Source: CAYLQA01 sp964385695 (GTDB lineage: Bacteria > Desulfobacterota > Desulfobulbia > Desulfobulbales > Desulfurivibrionaceae). Taken from it: DNA of 21,203 nucleotides. Shown here in pieces: positions 14,649 through 21,203 of the stretch (positions within the stretch are counted from its first letter, which is position 1; each line of letters opens with the position of its first letter). The position numbers were made by a program, and so were the translations under genes. The stretch is from positions 1 to 21,203 of the forward strand of contig CAYLQA010000051.1 in the NCBI GenBank assembly GCA_964385695.1. The letters are read 5' to 3'. Under the pieces are notes generated by a model, which was not told the origin of the DNA, searched no databases, and saw only the letters and a list, made by a program, of their open reading frames with translations.

Positions 14649-14677
14649 AAATTAAGTAATCTCTATAGATAAGTCAA
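14649..14677 (-). promoter_or_regulatory. Candidate promoter of the selenoprotein gene
   Basis: Minus strand TTGACT (14677-14672), 17-nt spacer, TAATTT (14654-14649). Transcription would start near 14642 and give a leader of about 94 nt that includes the hairpin and T run at 14579-14604. It faces the phosphofructokinase promoter region. Confidence 0.45.
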
Positions 14678-14691
14678 GGGTGGTTTTTTGC

Positions 14692-14725
14692 TTTCACCTG
14701 TCTGTAAATTCCCCTATAAGATAAT
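14692..14725 (+). promoter_or_regulatory. Candidate promoter of the phosphofructokinase gene
   Basis: TTTCAC (14692-14697), 17-nt spacer, TATAAG (14715-14720), overlapped by a second -10-like GATAAT. It is about 75 nt before the ATG. An alternative forward promoter, TTTACA-N16-TATAGA, is at 14642-14669. Confidence 0.3.
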
Positions 14726-14799
14726 ATAGTCTGTTTGTGACTGTGATACCGTAGTGTTATCAGCTGCTCTTTCCTTTTTATTTGACTCATGGGTGCCAG

Positions 14800-15879
14800 A
14801 TGAAAAAAATTGTTATCTCAACCGGTGGTGGCGATGCTCCTGGTTTAAACGCGGTAATTTATGCGGTTGTAAATGCTGCACATTATAGGGGCTGGGAAGT
14901 TTACGGCAGCCGAGGCGGCTATAAGGGATTACTCGACCTTGACGAACTTGTCCGCCTTGAGCCACACGATGTGGAAGACATCACCTCAACCGGCGGCACC
15001 ATCCTTGGCTCGACCAACAAAGGCAACCCCTTTGCCATGCCGGTTGAGAACCTGGCCGGTGAGTTTCAGATCCGCGATGTTTCCGACCGAGTGATTCAAA
15101 ATTTTACCCGTATGGGTTTTTTCTGCCATATTGCCGTGGGTGGTGACGGTAGCCTTGAGATTGCGCATCGTTTTGCAGAGAAAGGCATGCCTGTTATAGG
15201 TGTTCCCAAAACCATCGACAACGACCTCTTGGCCACACAGCGTACCTTTGGCTGTGATACTGCCGTATCCACCGCCACTGAGGCGATTGACAAGCTGCAC
15301 TCCACTGCCAAATCCCACGACAGGGTCATGGTGGTTGAGGTCATGGGGCGAGATTCAGGCTGGATCGCCATCAACTCCGGCATCTCCGGCTGTGCCGATG
15401 CCATCCTTTTGCCGGAAATCCCCTTTGATATCGATAAGGTCTGTGAAAAAATCAACGAAAACGAGTTGCACCACAAACATTATTCCATCGTTGTTGTGGC
15501 AGAGGGCGCCACAAGTAAGGAAGGTGGGGTTATTTGCAAGTCCCAGGATCAATGTGAGGTCGGGCGACAAGAGGTCTTGCTGGGCGGTGTGGGAGAATGG
15601 GTTGCCAACCAGATAAAGAAAAAAACAGGCAAAGACACCCGCTCACTGGTGCTTGGTCACCTGCAACGCGGCGGCTCGCCGACTACATTTGACCGCATGC
15701 TGGCCCTACGCTTCGGCGCGGCGGCAGTAAGGCTGGCCGAGCATGAGGTTTTCGATCATATGGTGGCCTTGTCCGCAACGGACATCAAGCCAGTACCTTT
15801 GGCGGATGCCACCCAAGGCCGCAAAAAGGTGCCCTTAGACAGCGATAAGGTTCTGACTGCCAGAGAAATCGGCATTTGC
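14800..15879 (+). CDS. pfkA: 6-phosphofructokinase, 3' end lost in assembly gap
   Basis: 360 codons up to the N run. Phosphofructokinase phosphorylates fructose 6-phosphate in glycolysis. Motifs: STGGGDAPGLNAVI at 7-20, GGDGS at 114-118, GVPKTIDND at 134-142 (catalytic TIDND), MGRDSGW at 182-188 and GHLQRGG-x-P near 292-300. The residue pair is informative: Gly in GGDGS (not GGDD as in PPi enzymes) suggests ATP as donor, while Lys in PKTIDND (not PGTIDND) is the group III/PPi-like state. This G/K pair is known from ATP-dependent group III enzymes. ATG at 14800 is chosen because the protein begins MKKIVISTGGG; a TTG at 14782 is open but adds nothing conserved, and the ribosome-binding site is weak. 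Frames after the gap do not belong to it. Confidence 0.93.
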
Positions 15880-15979
15880 NNNNNNNNNNNNNNNNNNNNN
15901 NNNNNNNNNNNNNNNNNNNNNNNNNNNNNNNNNNNNNNNNNNNNNNNNNNNNNNNNNNNNNNNNNNNNNNNNNNNNNNN
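15880..15979. other. 100-N assembly gap
   Basis: Exactly 100 N, a nominal gap length. It cuts the 3' end of the forward phosphofructokinase gene and the 3' end of the minus-strand HNH-like gene. Both ends missing here would need more than 100 bp, so the true gap is probably larger. Confidence 0.95.
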
Positions 15980-16074
15980 TTCTGTTGCCACCAGGAGGTC
16001 TTGCGCATGTCTTTAGCCTTGGCCCGCTCCTTTTTAATCTGGGCAGGATCTGCGCCGTCAAAATAGAAATCCAT
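15980..16074 (-). CDS. HNH-endonuclease-type small protein, N-terminal part only
   Basis: Only 31 residues before the gap (MDFYFDGADPAQ..., then KKERAKAKDMRKTSWWQQ). The KERAKA-x-x-x-RK-x-x-WW pattern is what I recall as the N-terminus of short (about 90 aa) deltaproteobacterial HNH-domain proteins whose zinc/HNH part (CHYC, then MDH) follows directly; that part is in the gap. Its ATG shares one base with the folC stop (TAATG), so it is translationally coupled to folC. Function unknown; recognition is from memory of the N-terminus only. Confidence 0.6.
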
Positions 16075-17399
16075 TATTGCTCCACCAGTTCACCGAGTAA
16101 AAGTTGCCGGGATGCCCCCACGAGATAAAGCGAACCGGCTACACAGATCAAGTCCTCAGGGTCACTCTTTTGTGCCGCCGTATCAAGGGCCTCCTGGACT
16201 GTCGCGCTCAAGAGGGCTTTGTCCTTCTCTTCGGGCGCCAGAAGCTCAAGCAATTGCTCGGCTGTGGCGGAACGCTCCCCTTCGGGCCGGGTAAAAATTA
16301 TCTCGCCAGCAAGCGGGGCCATGGTATTGAGGGTGTTAGCCATATCCTTATCCGCCATGGAGCCCCAAACCAAGATCAGTCGCTTAAACGGAATTTCCGT
16401 TCGCAGGGATTCGGTCAGGCTCTGCACACCGGCCGGATTATGGGCTCCGTCTAACAGGTAGCGGCGCATCCCCTGGTCGACATTCTCCATCTTATTAGAG
16501 CAGGATGTCGTCTTTCCATTGCTGATACAAAAATACTCCATACGTCCGGGCCAACGCACCCCTTGCAATCCATCACGGATCACAGATTCGGCAACCGGAT
16601 AATCTTTACCAATGGTTTCTAGCACTGCAAGGGCCAAAGCAGCATTGCCGGGTTGATAATTCCCCTTAAGCGCACAACTGAGAGAAGCAATATCATGCCT
16701 CAGGCCCTTATACTGCCAATCAGCACCGGTTCCCTCTACGCGAAAATCACGGCCAAGCAGGGCAAGGGATGCCCCTCTTTCCCTGCAGGTTCGCTCAACC
16801 ACCTCACGGCTGACATCTGCACCTACCCCGGAAATCACCGGCACTCCCGGCTTAATCACCCCTGCCTTTTCCCCGGCCACAGCCTCAAGCGTATCGCCGA
16901 GATACGCCTCATGGTCCATGGAGACGTTGGTGATCACCGACGCTAAGGGTGTAACGACATTGGTGGCATCAAGCCTGCCACCCATGCCTACCTCTAAGAT
17001 GGCAAGGTCGACCTTCTCTTTGGCAAACCAGAGCATGGCCAAGGCTGTAGTAAACTCAAAATAGGTAATCTGGTTGTCGCCCAGCACTTCCCTAATCTTG
17101 GTCGCCTGCTCGGAAAAATCTTCTTCGGAGATAAAGCTATTATTGATGCGGAAACGCTCGCGTACCGAGCTGAGATGGGGTGAGGTATACAGGCCCACCT
17201 TATAACCGGCCTTTGCCAAGAGAGTAAGCAGGGTCATAGAGACCGAGCCCTTGCCATTGGTCCCGGCCACATGGATAAAACGCATCTCTTTGTGTGGGTT
17301 GCCCACCTTTTCAAGAAAACGGCTCATGCTGTCAAGGCCGAGCTTAATCTTAAAAAATTGCAGGTTGTCAAGAAAGGTCCATGCCTCGGAGTAATCCAT
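16074..17399 (-). CDS. folC: Bifunctional folylpolyglutamate synthase / dihydrofolate synthase
   Basis: 441 aa Mur-ligase-family enzyme that adds glutamate to dihydropteroate and to folates, using ATP. Visible: P-loop GTNGKGS at 46-52, YTSPHL at 71-76, ILEVGMGGRLDATNV at 134-148, the lysine-bearing GEKAGVIKPG, and LLDGAHNPAG in the C-terminal domain. An insert of about 15 polar residues (SNGKTTSCSNKMENVDQ) before LLDGAHN is longer than in most homologues I recall. ATG at 17399 overlaps the upstream helicase stop in TGATG, with GAGGTG 8 nt upstream, so it is translationally coupled to the helicase; an alternative TTG lies one codon earlier. Confidence 0.95.
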   Translation of the reverse strand: MDYSEAWTFLDNLQFFKIKLGLDSMSRFLEKVGNPHKEMRFIHVAGTNGKGSVSMTLLTLLAKAGYKVGLYTSPHLSSVRERFRINNSFISEEDFSEQATKIREVLGDNQITYFEFTTALAMLWFAKEKVDLAILEVGMGGRLDATNVVTPLASVITNVSMDHEAYLGDTLEAVAGEKAGVIKPGVPVISGVGADVSREVVERTCRERGASLALLGRDFRVEGTGADWQYKGLRHDIASLSCALKGNYQPGNAALALAVLETIGKDYPVAESVIRDGLQGVRWPGRMEYFCISNGKTTSCSNKMENVDQGMRRYLLDGAHNPAGVQSLTESLRTEIPFKRLILVWGSMADKDMANTLNTMAPLAGEIIFTRPEGERSATAEQLLELLAPEEKDKALLSATVQEALDTAAQKSDPEDLICVAGSLYLVGASRQLLLGELVEQ

Positions 17400-19618
17400 C
17401 AATCAAGCACCTCAAGTTTAGCGTAGTCAAGGTGCAGGGTCTTTCTACCGTGGCGGGGGAAGAATATCTCCAACTTGCGGTTGCCGACCACCCGCTCAAT
17501 TTTTCCCTCACCAAAAAAACCATGCCGCACCCGTTTACCGGGTGCGAATTCCTCCGTATCAGCGCCTTCATTACTCACGGTTGATGTGCGCTTTGCTGCG
17601 GCATAGCCGGTCAGGCTCGATCCCACAGAAAAATCCGGGCCGTCTGGGATCATGGAAGATGCGGGCATGGACGATTGGGTGATGCTGTGGGGCAATTCCG
17701 CTAAAAAGGGTGAAATGCCGCCAACCTTGGCATACGGATCAAAGGATTGCACCTCGCGAGGATAGACAAGAAAAAGATTCTTACGCGCCCGCGTGGCTGC
17801 GACATAAAGAAGCCGACGCTCCTCTTCAAGGTGCTCGGGTAAAATGGCCTTGCTTCCGGGGAATTTACCGTTGGCCAGGTTGATAATGAAAACGTTATCC
17901 CACTCAAGCCCCTTGGCAGAATGGATAGTGGTAAGGATGAGCTTGCCGGAATCCTCAGCCAACGGGTCTGCATCCACCTGGGGCGGATCGAGCGAAGTGT
18001 CGTCAAGAAAGGTCTGCAAGGAGTCATAGCCCGCCATAATGACCTGCAACTGGTCAAGATCCTTGCTTCGCCGGGGATAATCATCATGATAGATGCGCTC
18101 AAAAATCGGCTGATAGTACTCCATCACCACATCAAACATCTCGGCAATGGAGCGCCCGGGCTTTTGCAGATCAAGGAGCATCTCCAGCATATCATTAAAC
18201 CCTTTAGCCCAACCCTTGGCCGCAGGATATTCCCCTAAGGCCTGCCATGGATCATCGGCTGTTTTCACGCGGCTTAAGATATTCTGCGCTGTCTTGGGCC
18301 CGACTTTTTCCAGCAAGAGCAGGATTCGGTTCCAGGAGAGATGGTCCTGGGAGTTGGTCATAAGGCGCAGGTAGGAAAGCACATCCTTGATATGGGCGGA
18401 TTCGGTCAGCTTGAGCCCGCCTCTTTTTTCAAACTCCAGATGCCGGTTGGCCAGTTCAAGCTCCAATTTATAGGAATGAAATCCTGAGCGGAAGAGCACG
18501 GCAATCTCACTCAAATCCGTTCCATTATCATGGAGTTCCACGATCTTCTGAGCAACATAACGCGCCTGAACAGACTCGTCACGAGCGCTATGAATGGTAG
18601 GCTTATCTCCACCCTCGATCCGGGTGAAAAGATTCTTGGTATACTTTTCCTGGGCTCGCTCGATAATGGCATTGGTCACATCAAGAATCTTTTGGGTGCT
18701 GCGGTAGTTCTCCTCAAGCCGGATGATCGTGGTGTCACTAAAGAGCTTGGGGAAATCCATGATGTTGCGAAAATCCGCGCCGCGAAAGCTGTAGATAGAT
18801 TGGGAGTCGTCCCCCACCACCATAACGTTATCATGCCCATGGGCCATAAGGCGGACAATCTCCGCCTGGATGGGGTTGGTGTCCTGATACTCATCCACCA
18901 TGATATGGGAAAAACGGGCGGCAAGCTCCTCCTGCACCTCGGGAAAATCTCTCAGGATCTTTCGCCAGTTGATGAGCAGGTCGTCATAGTCCATCAATCC
19001 GTGTTCGAGCTTAAACTTTTTGTAGTGGTTGCGGATGGTAACAAGATCATCTACAAAATCATGGAGGTGACCGTACTCGTCATCCACCAGTTCATCCACA
19101 GAGATATTCTTGTTTACCGCTTTACTCAGGATATTGATGATGACCCGTTTTGAGGGAAAGCGTTTGGTCTCGCCCCCGAAATTGAGCGATGACTTAATCA
19201 GGTTTACTATCCCTTCGGCATCCGACTGGTCAAGGATGGTGAAATTAGGCGGGTAGCCGAGATAGCGGCAATAACGTCTGAGCAACATATTGGCCATGGC
19301 ATGAAAGGTGCCCCCCATGACCTGTTGACAGGAATCATCCAGGAGAAGGCTTGCCCGGTTCAGCATCTCCTGGGCTGCTTTGCGGGTAAAGGTGAGCAGA
19401 AGAATTTGCTCGGGCGGAACCCCTTGCTCGATCAGATAGGCAAGCCGGTACACCAGGGTTCTGGTCTTGCCGCTGCCTGCCCCGGCAATGACGAGATGAG
19501 AACCGGTAAGCGAGGTCACGGCCTGATACTGCGCCTCGTTGAGATCCTTTCTGCTTATACGGCTTTGGGATGTATCTTTTGCGGGTTTTTCACCCATGGG
19601 AAAAAGCGACTGTTGCAT
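17399..19618 (-). CDS. UvrD/PcrA-type superfamily 1 DNA helicase
   Basis: 739 aa 3'-5' helicase of the UvrD/PcrA/Rep family, acting in repair and in clearing stalled polymerase. In order: Q-motif LNEAQYQAV at 26-34, Walker A GAGSGKT at 46-52, TFTRKAA at 76-82, motif II DEYQDTN at 242-248, motif III GDDSQSIYSFRGAD just after, motif V TIHSAKGLEWDNVFI, and motif VI LLYVAATRARKNLFL. The C-terminal 45 residues (VRHGFFGEGKIERVVGNRK to KLEVLD) form the Tudor-like domain that in PcrA/UvrD contacts RNA polymerase, favouring PcrA/UvrD over Rep. The N-terminus has about 22 extra residues with QSLFP, a QxxLF-like possible sliding-clamp-binding motif. It is the first gene of a coupled trio with folC and the HNH-type gene. 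Confidence 0.95.
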   Translation of the reverse strand: MQQSLFPMGEKPAKDTSQSRISRKDLNEAQYQAVTSLTGSHLVIAGAGSGKTRTLVYRLAYLIEQGVPPEQILLLTFTRKAAQEMLNRASLLLDDSCQQVMGGTFHAMANMLLRRYCRYLGYPPNFTILDQSDAEGIVNLIKSSLNFGGETKRFPSKRVIINILSKAVNKNISVDELVDDEYGHLHDFVDDLVTIRNHYKKFKLEHGLMDYDDLLINWRKILRDFPEVQEELAARFSHIMVDEYQDTNPIQAEIVRLMAHGHDNVMVVGDDSQSIYSFRGADFRNIMDFPKLFSDTTIIRLEENYRSTQKILDVTNAIIERAQEKYTKNLFTRIEGGDKPTIHSARDESVQARYVAQKIVELHDNGTDLSEIAVLFRSGFHSYKLELELANRHLEFEKRGGLKLTESAHIKDVLSYLRLMTNSQDHLSWNRILLLLEKVGPKTAQNILSRVKTADDPWQALGEYPAAKGWAKGFNDMLEMLLDLQKPGRSIAEMFDVVMEYYQPIFERIYHDDYPRRSKDLDQLQVIMAGYDSLQTFLDDTSLDPPQVDADPLAEDSGKLILTTIHSAKGLEWDNVFIINLANGKFPGSKAILPEHLEEERRLLYVAATRARKNLFLVYPREVQSFDPYAKVGGISPFLAELPHSITQSSMPASSMIPDGPDFSVGSSLTGYAAAKRTSTVSNEGADTEEFAPGKRVRHGFFGEGKIERVVGNRKLEIFFPRHGRKTLHLDYAKLEVLD

Positions 19619-19734
19619 GAATGCGAACTTACCATAGCTGGGGAAAAGGTTTCGAGAAAAAAGTTGAATTTTAAGGGGTGGTTGGTAGAGTATCCAAGAT
19701 TTTTTTCAGTTTGTAAAAATCATAACCAATTTTC

Positions 19735-19804
19735 AACGCAAAGGCGCAAGGGCGCAATGATGATATTTTTTTAAATTTTTTTTGCGCCCTCGCGCCTTTG
19801 CGTT
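19735..19804. repeat. Long inverted repeat, 23-nt arms
   Basis: Left arm 19735-19757 (AACGCAAAGGCGC...) and right arm 19782-19804 (...GCGCCTTTGCGTT) are complementary at 22 of 23 positions, around an AT-rich 24-nt spacer. It lies between the divergent helicase gene and the 128-aa protein gene. The GCAAAGGCGCA motif is a widespread intergenic repeat type in bacteria. It could be a small non-autonomous repeat, and it could also terminate antisense transcription. Confidence 0.75.
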
Positions 19805-19843
19805 ACTTTCTTTTTTTTAAGATTCACCTATGAGGTCACAACC

Positions 19844-20230
19844 ATGGAAAATCTGAACGACATCTTCACCCCAGAGGCACTCAACAAACTCTTCCCACCC
19901 GAGCGGAGCAATGATTTTTTTGATGCCCTTTTCGGAGATGCGTCAGAAGGTTCCTATGACATCAAGCTTGCCTTTAAGGGGCACGCCGGAGATACGCTCA
20001 ACTTTGAGCTGGAGCTGCATGAGCGTCCTGGTAAATGCCTGGCCTGCAACTTGACCTATGGCCTGCCCGAGGTCTTTGGCCGCCACCCTGTCATCAATGT
20101 CAGCGGCTTGGTGGATGAAATCAACACCATGCTGGGAGACTCAGGCCAGTGCGCAGACTGGCGCCTTGGCTCCACCAACTCCGTTTCAAAATCCCTGCAC
20201 ACCATCCCCATTATCATTACTCTTGCTTAG
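19844..20230 (+). CDS. Conserved small deltaproteobacterial protein of unknown function
   Basis: 128 aa. MENLNDIFTPEALNKLFPPERSNDFFDALFGDASEG, then SYDIKLAFKG, then ELHERPGKCLACNLTYGLPEVF-x-RHPVINVSGLV. I recall this layout from small proteins of sulfate-reducing deltaproteobacteria, some with a misleading pancreas/duodenum homeobox name in databases; that name should be ignored. A CxxC pair (C-L-A-C, about residues 66-69) might bind metal. No signal peptide, no membrane segment. ATG at 19844; a ribosome-binding site of the form GAGG lies about 8 nt upstream. Its last 45 bp overlap the 3' end of the convergent PHP gene. Function is not known. Confidence 0.8.
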   Translation: MENLNDIFTPEALNKLFPPERSNDFFDALFGDASEGSYDIKLAFKGHAGDTLNFELELHERPGKCLACNLTYGLPEVFGRHPVINVSGLVDEINTMLGDSGQCADWRLGSTNSVSKSLHTIPIIITLA

Positions 20231-20998
20231 CTTAGCAACAAGTTCGGGCAACTTTTCAAAGTAACGACCTACATCCTGTGGCCGGTGCGCATCAGAGCCG
20301 GCCACCAAGGGGAGCCCCAGCGCTATGGCCTTTTGTAAAATAGGGCCGCTGGGGTATGGTGCATCCTTATGTGGGTAGCCTGAGGTGTTCACCTCCAGAG
20401 CCATGGATTTCTCCCGCATTGCCCGTAACACCTGCTCGGTCTGCTGCAAATGCTCTTGGCTAAAATAGACATCCGGCTGATGCCTGAGCACGGCATCGAG
20501 ATGGCATACCACTTGGGCAGGTACCTTTTCAATGGCCTCCAACAAGGTTGCAAAATAGGCTGTAATCACCTTGCCCACACCTAATTCAGCAAGTGGCTGG
20601 AGATTATTCTTTCTCATGCTCACCACGTTGTAGTGTTTGCCTTCGCACTCGTGGTAATGATAAGAAAGCCCGATCCGGTCCCACTTATGCATGGCAAGAA
20701 ATGCGAGAATTTCATCAAGACGCTCAGGATTATACCCAACCTCTACCCCAAGACCTATTTTGAGCCGGTCTCCATAGATTCCCTGCAACCGACTTCCCTC
20801 ACGGTGATAGTAAGCAAAATCAGAACTACTGAGCCAGGTTGAGCTCTGATAGTTGATTCCGCACTCAAGATGCTCCAGGAAGAATATTTCTCTCAGCCCC
20901 CTATCAAGAGCGGCAACAACATACTCTTCCATCTCCCCTGCTGCATGGTGGCAAAGCCTGGTATGGATATGGCTATCACTCTTGATATTGATTAACAT
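20186..20998 (-). CDS. PHP-family phosphatase-like protein (histidinol-phosphatase type)
   Basis: 270 aa from the ATG at 20998 (MLINIKSDSHIHTRLCHHA). PHP-domain enzymes use three metal ions for phosphoester hydrolysis. Ligand motifs: DSHIHT near the start, a downstream LEHLE, GVEVGY, YHYHE, VCHLD and the closing GSDAH. The size and order fit HisK/HisJ-type histidinol phosphatases, but the family also has other substrates, and no his genes are near. An ATG at 21028 would add 10 residues (MMSLFYWDVP) without family likeness; I chose the inner start since DSHIHT is normally close to the N-terminus. It overlaps the convergent 128-aa gene by 45 bp. Confidence 0.85.
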   Translation of the reverse strand: MLINIKSDSHIHTRLCHHAAGEMEEYVVAALDRGLREIFFLEHLECGINYQSSTWLSSSDFAYYHREGSRLQGIYGDRLKIGLGVEVGYNPERLDEILAFLAMHKWDRIGLSYHYHECEGKHYNVVSMRKNNLQPLAELGVGKVITAYFATLLEAIEKVPAQVVCHLDAVLRHQPDVYFSQEHLQQTEQVLRAMREKSMALEVNTSGYPHKDAPYPSGPILQKAIALGLPLVAGSDAHRPQDVGRYFEKLPELVAKLSKSNDNGDGVQGF

Positions 20999-21066
20999 CG
21001 GCACATCCCAATAAAAAAGGCTCATCACGGGTTACCGTGGAAATGGAAAGTATTTTGATTCCCCTT

Positions 21067-21187
21067 ATGTCCTGCTGAGCACCGCAGGCGCAGGCGGAAA
21101 AGACGCAAAAACCTGTTTGAGCGAAGCGAGTTTTTTTGCGTCCCGCCAGCGTCGAGGAGCACAAGGAAGCCCGCAGGGCCAGGACAT
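21067..21187. repeat. Palindromic intergenic repeat cluster
   Basis: TGTCCTG at 21067-21073 is answered by CAGGACA at 21180-21186. Nested inside, GACGCAAAAAC (from about 21101) pairs with GTTTTTTTGCGTC, and GGCGG pairs with the CCCGCC that follows. In the loop, GAGCGAAGCGAG is itself a short hairpin. The 3' flank GGGGGGCCTTTTTC begins a motif common in intergenic repeats of related genomes. It has no coding content. It is probably a REP-like element or a compound terminator. Confidence 0.55.
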
Positions 21188-21203
21188 CTGGGGGGCCTTT
21201 TTC

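Noticed and set aside
14782..16128. Phosphofructokinase frame read through the second gap
   Set aside because: Residues after the N run are the antisense of the HNH-type and folC genes; frame continuity over 100 N is an artefact.
1..21203. CRISPR array, complete transposase, integrase or prophage genes
   Set aside because: No regularly spaced direct repeats and no transposase, integrase or phage structural protein could be recognised.

Overview
The window looks like a scaffold from a draft or metagenome-assembled genome of a Desulfobacterota (Deltaproteobacteria) bacterium, possibly close to Desulfobulbales. The basis is gene content: a selenocysteine-specific elongation factor, a HesB/IscA-like protein with an in-frame TGA, a long-form HflX, a Cys-rich Mrp/NBP35 ATPase, CZB chemoreceptors, a GEMM-I riboswitch and a small conserved protein I associate with deltaproteobacteria. 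This placement is from recall of family distributions, not from a search. Two runs of exactly 100 N (12709-12808 and 15880-15979) are scaffolding gaps; the second removes the 3' ends of two genes.

Layout. 1-5639 (minus strand) is a compact gene series read as metallo-beta-lactamase-fold hydrolase, selB, hflX, then a membrane sensor kinase that runs off the left edge. 5723-5767 is a strong terminator. 5804-7480 (minus) holds an Mrp/NBP35 Fe-S carrier ATPase and a CheX-like protein, each with its own terminator or promoter signals. 7500-9330 is the accessory-looking part: a small one-TM protein, a HigA-like antitoxin with a decayed HigB-like toxin upstream, a possible 39-aa ORF with a 10-C tract, a perfect 13-bp hairpin and an unexplained interleaved inverted-repeat element with a tRNA T-arm-like sequence. 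9328-12447 (minus) is a chemotaxis unit with visible regulation: terminator, consensus sigma70 promoter, GEMM-I cyclic-dinucleotide riboswitch, a chemoreceptor with two tandem CZB zinc-binding domains, then CheW.

12846-14548 has tRNA-Leu(UAA) with its terminator, an AMMECR1-domain protein, a small secreted monoheme cytochrome c and, convergent to it, the HesB-like selenoprotein, whose Sec codon a standard gene caller reads as a stop. 14800-15879 is phosphofructokinase (3' end in gap). 15980-19618 (minus) is a translationally coupled series uvrD/pcrA-type helicase, folC, HNH-type protein (3' end in gap). 19844-20230 is a conserved small protein overlapping at its 3' end a PHP-family phosphatase-like gene. 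The right edge is an intergenic palindromic repeat.

How the parts connect: SelB and a Sec-containing protein in one window show that the genome decodes UGA as Sec. The selenoprotein and Mrp are both presumed Fe-S cluster carriers and both have Cys/Gly-rich tails. CheX, CheW and the receptor form a chemotaxis set, and the receptor-cheW message is predicted to respond to a cyclic dinucleotide. The features best worth a second look are the selenoprotein with its leader hairpin, the tandem-CZB receptor under riboswitch control, the decayed toxin with a retained antitoxin, the HflX start and the unexplained element near 9064-9184.
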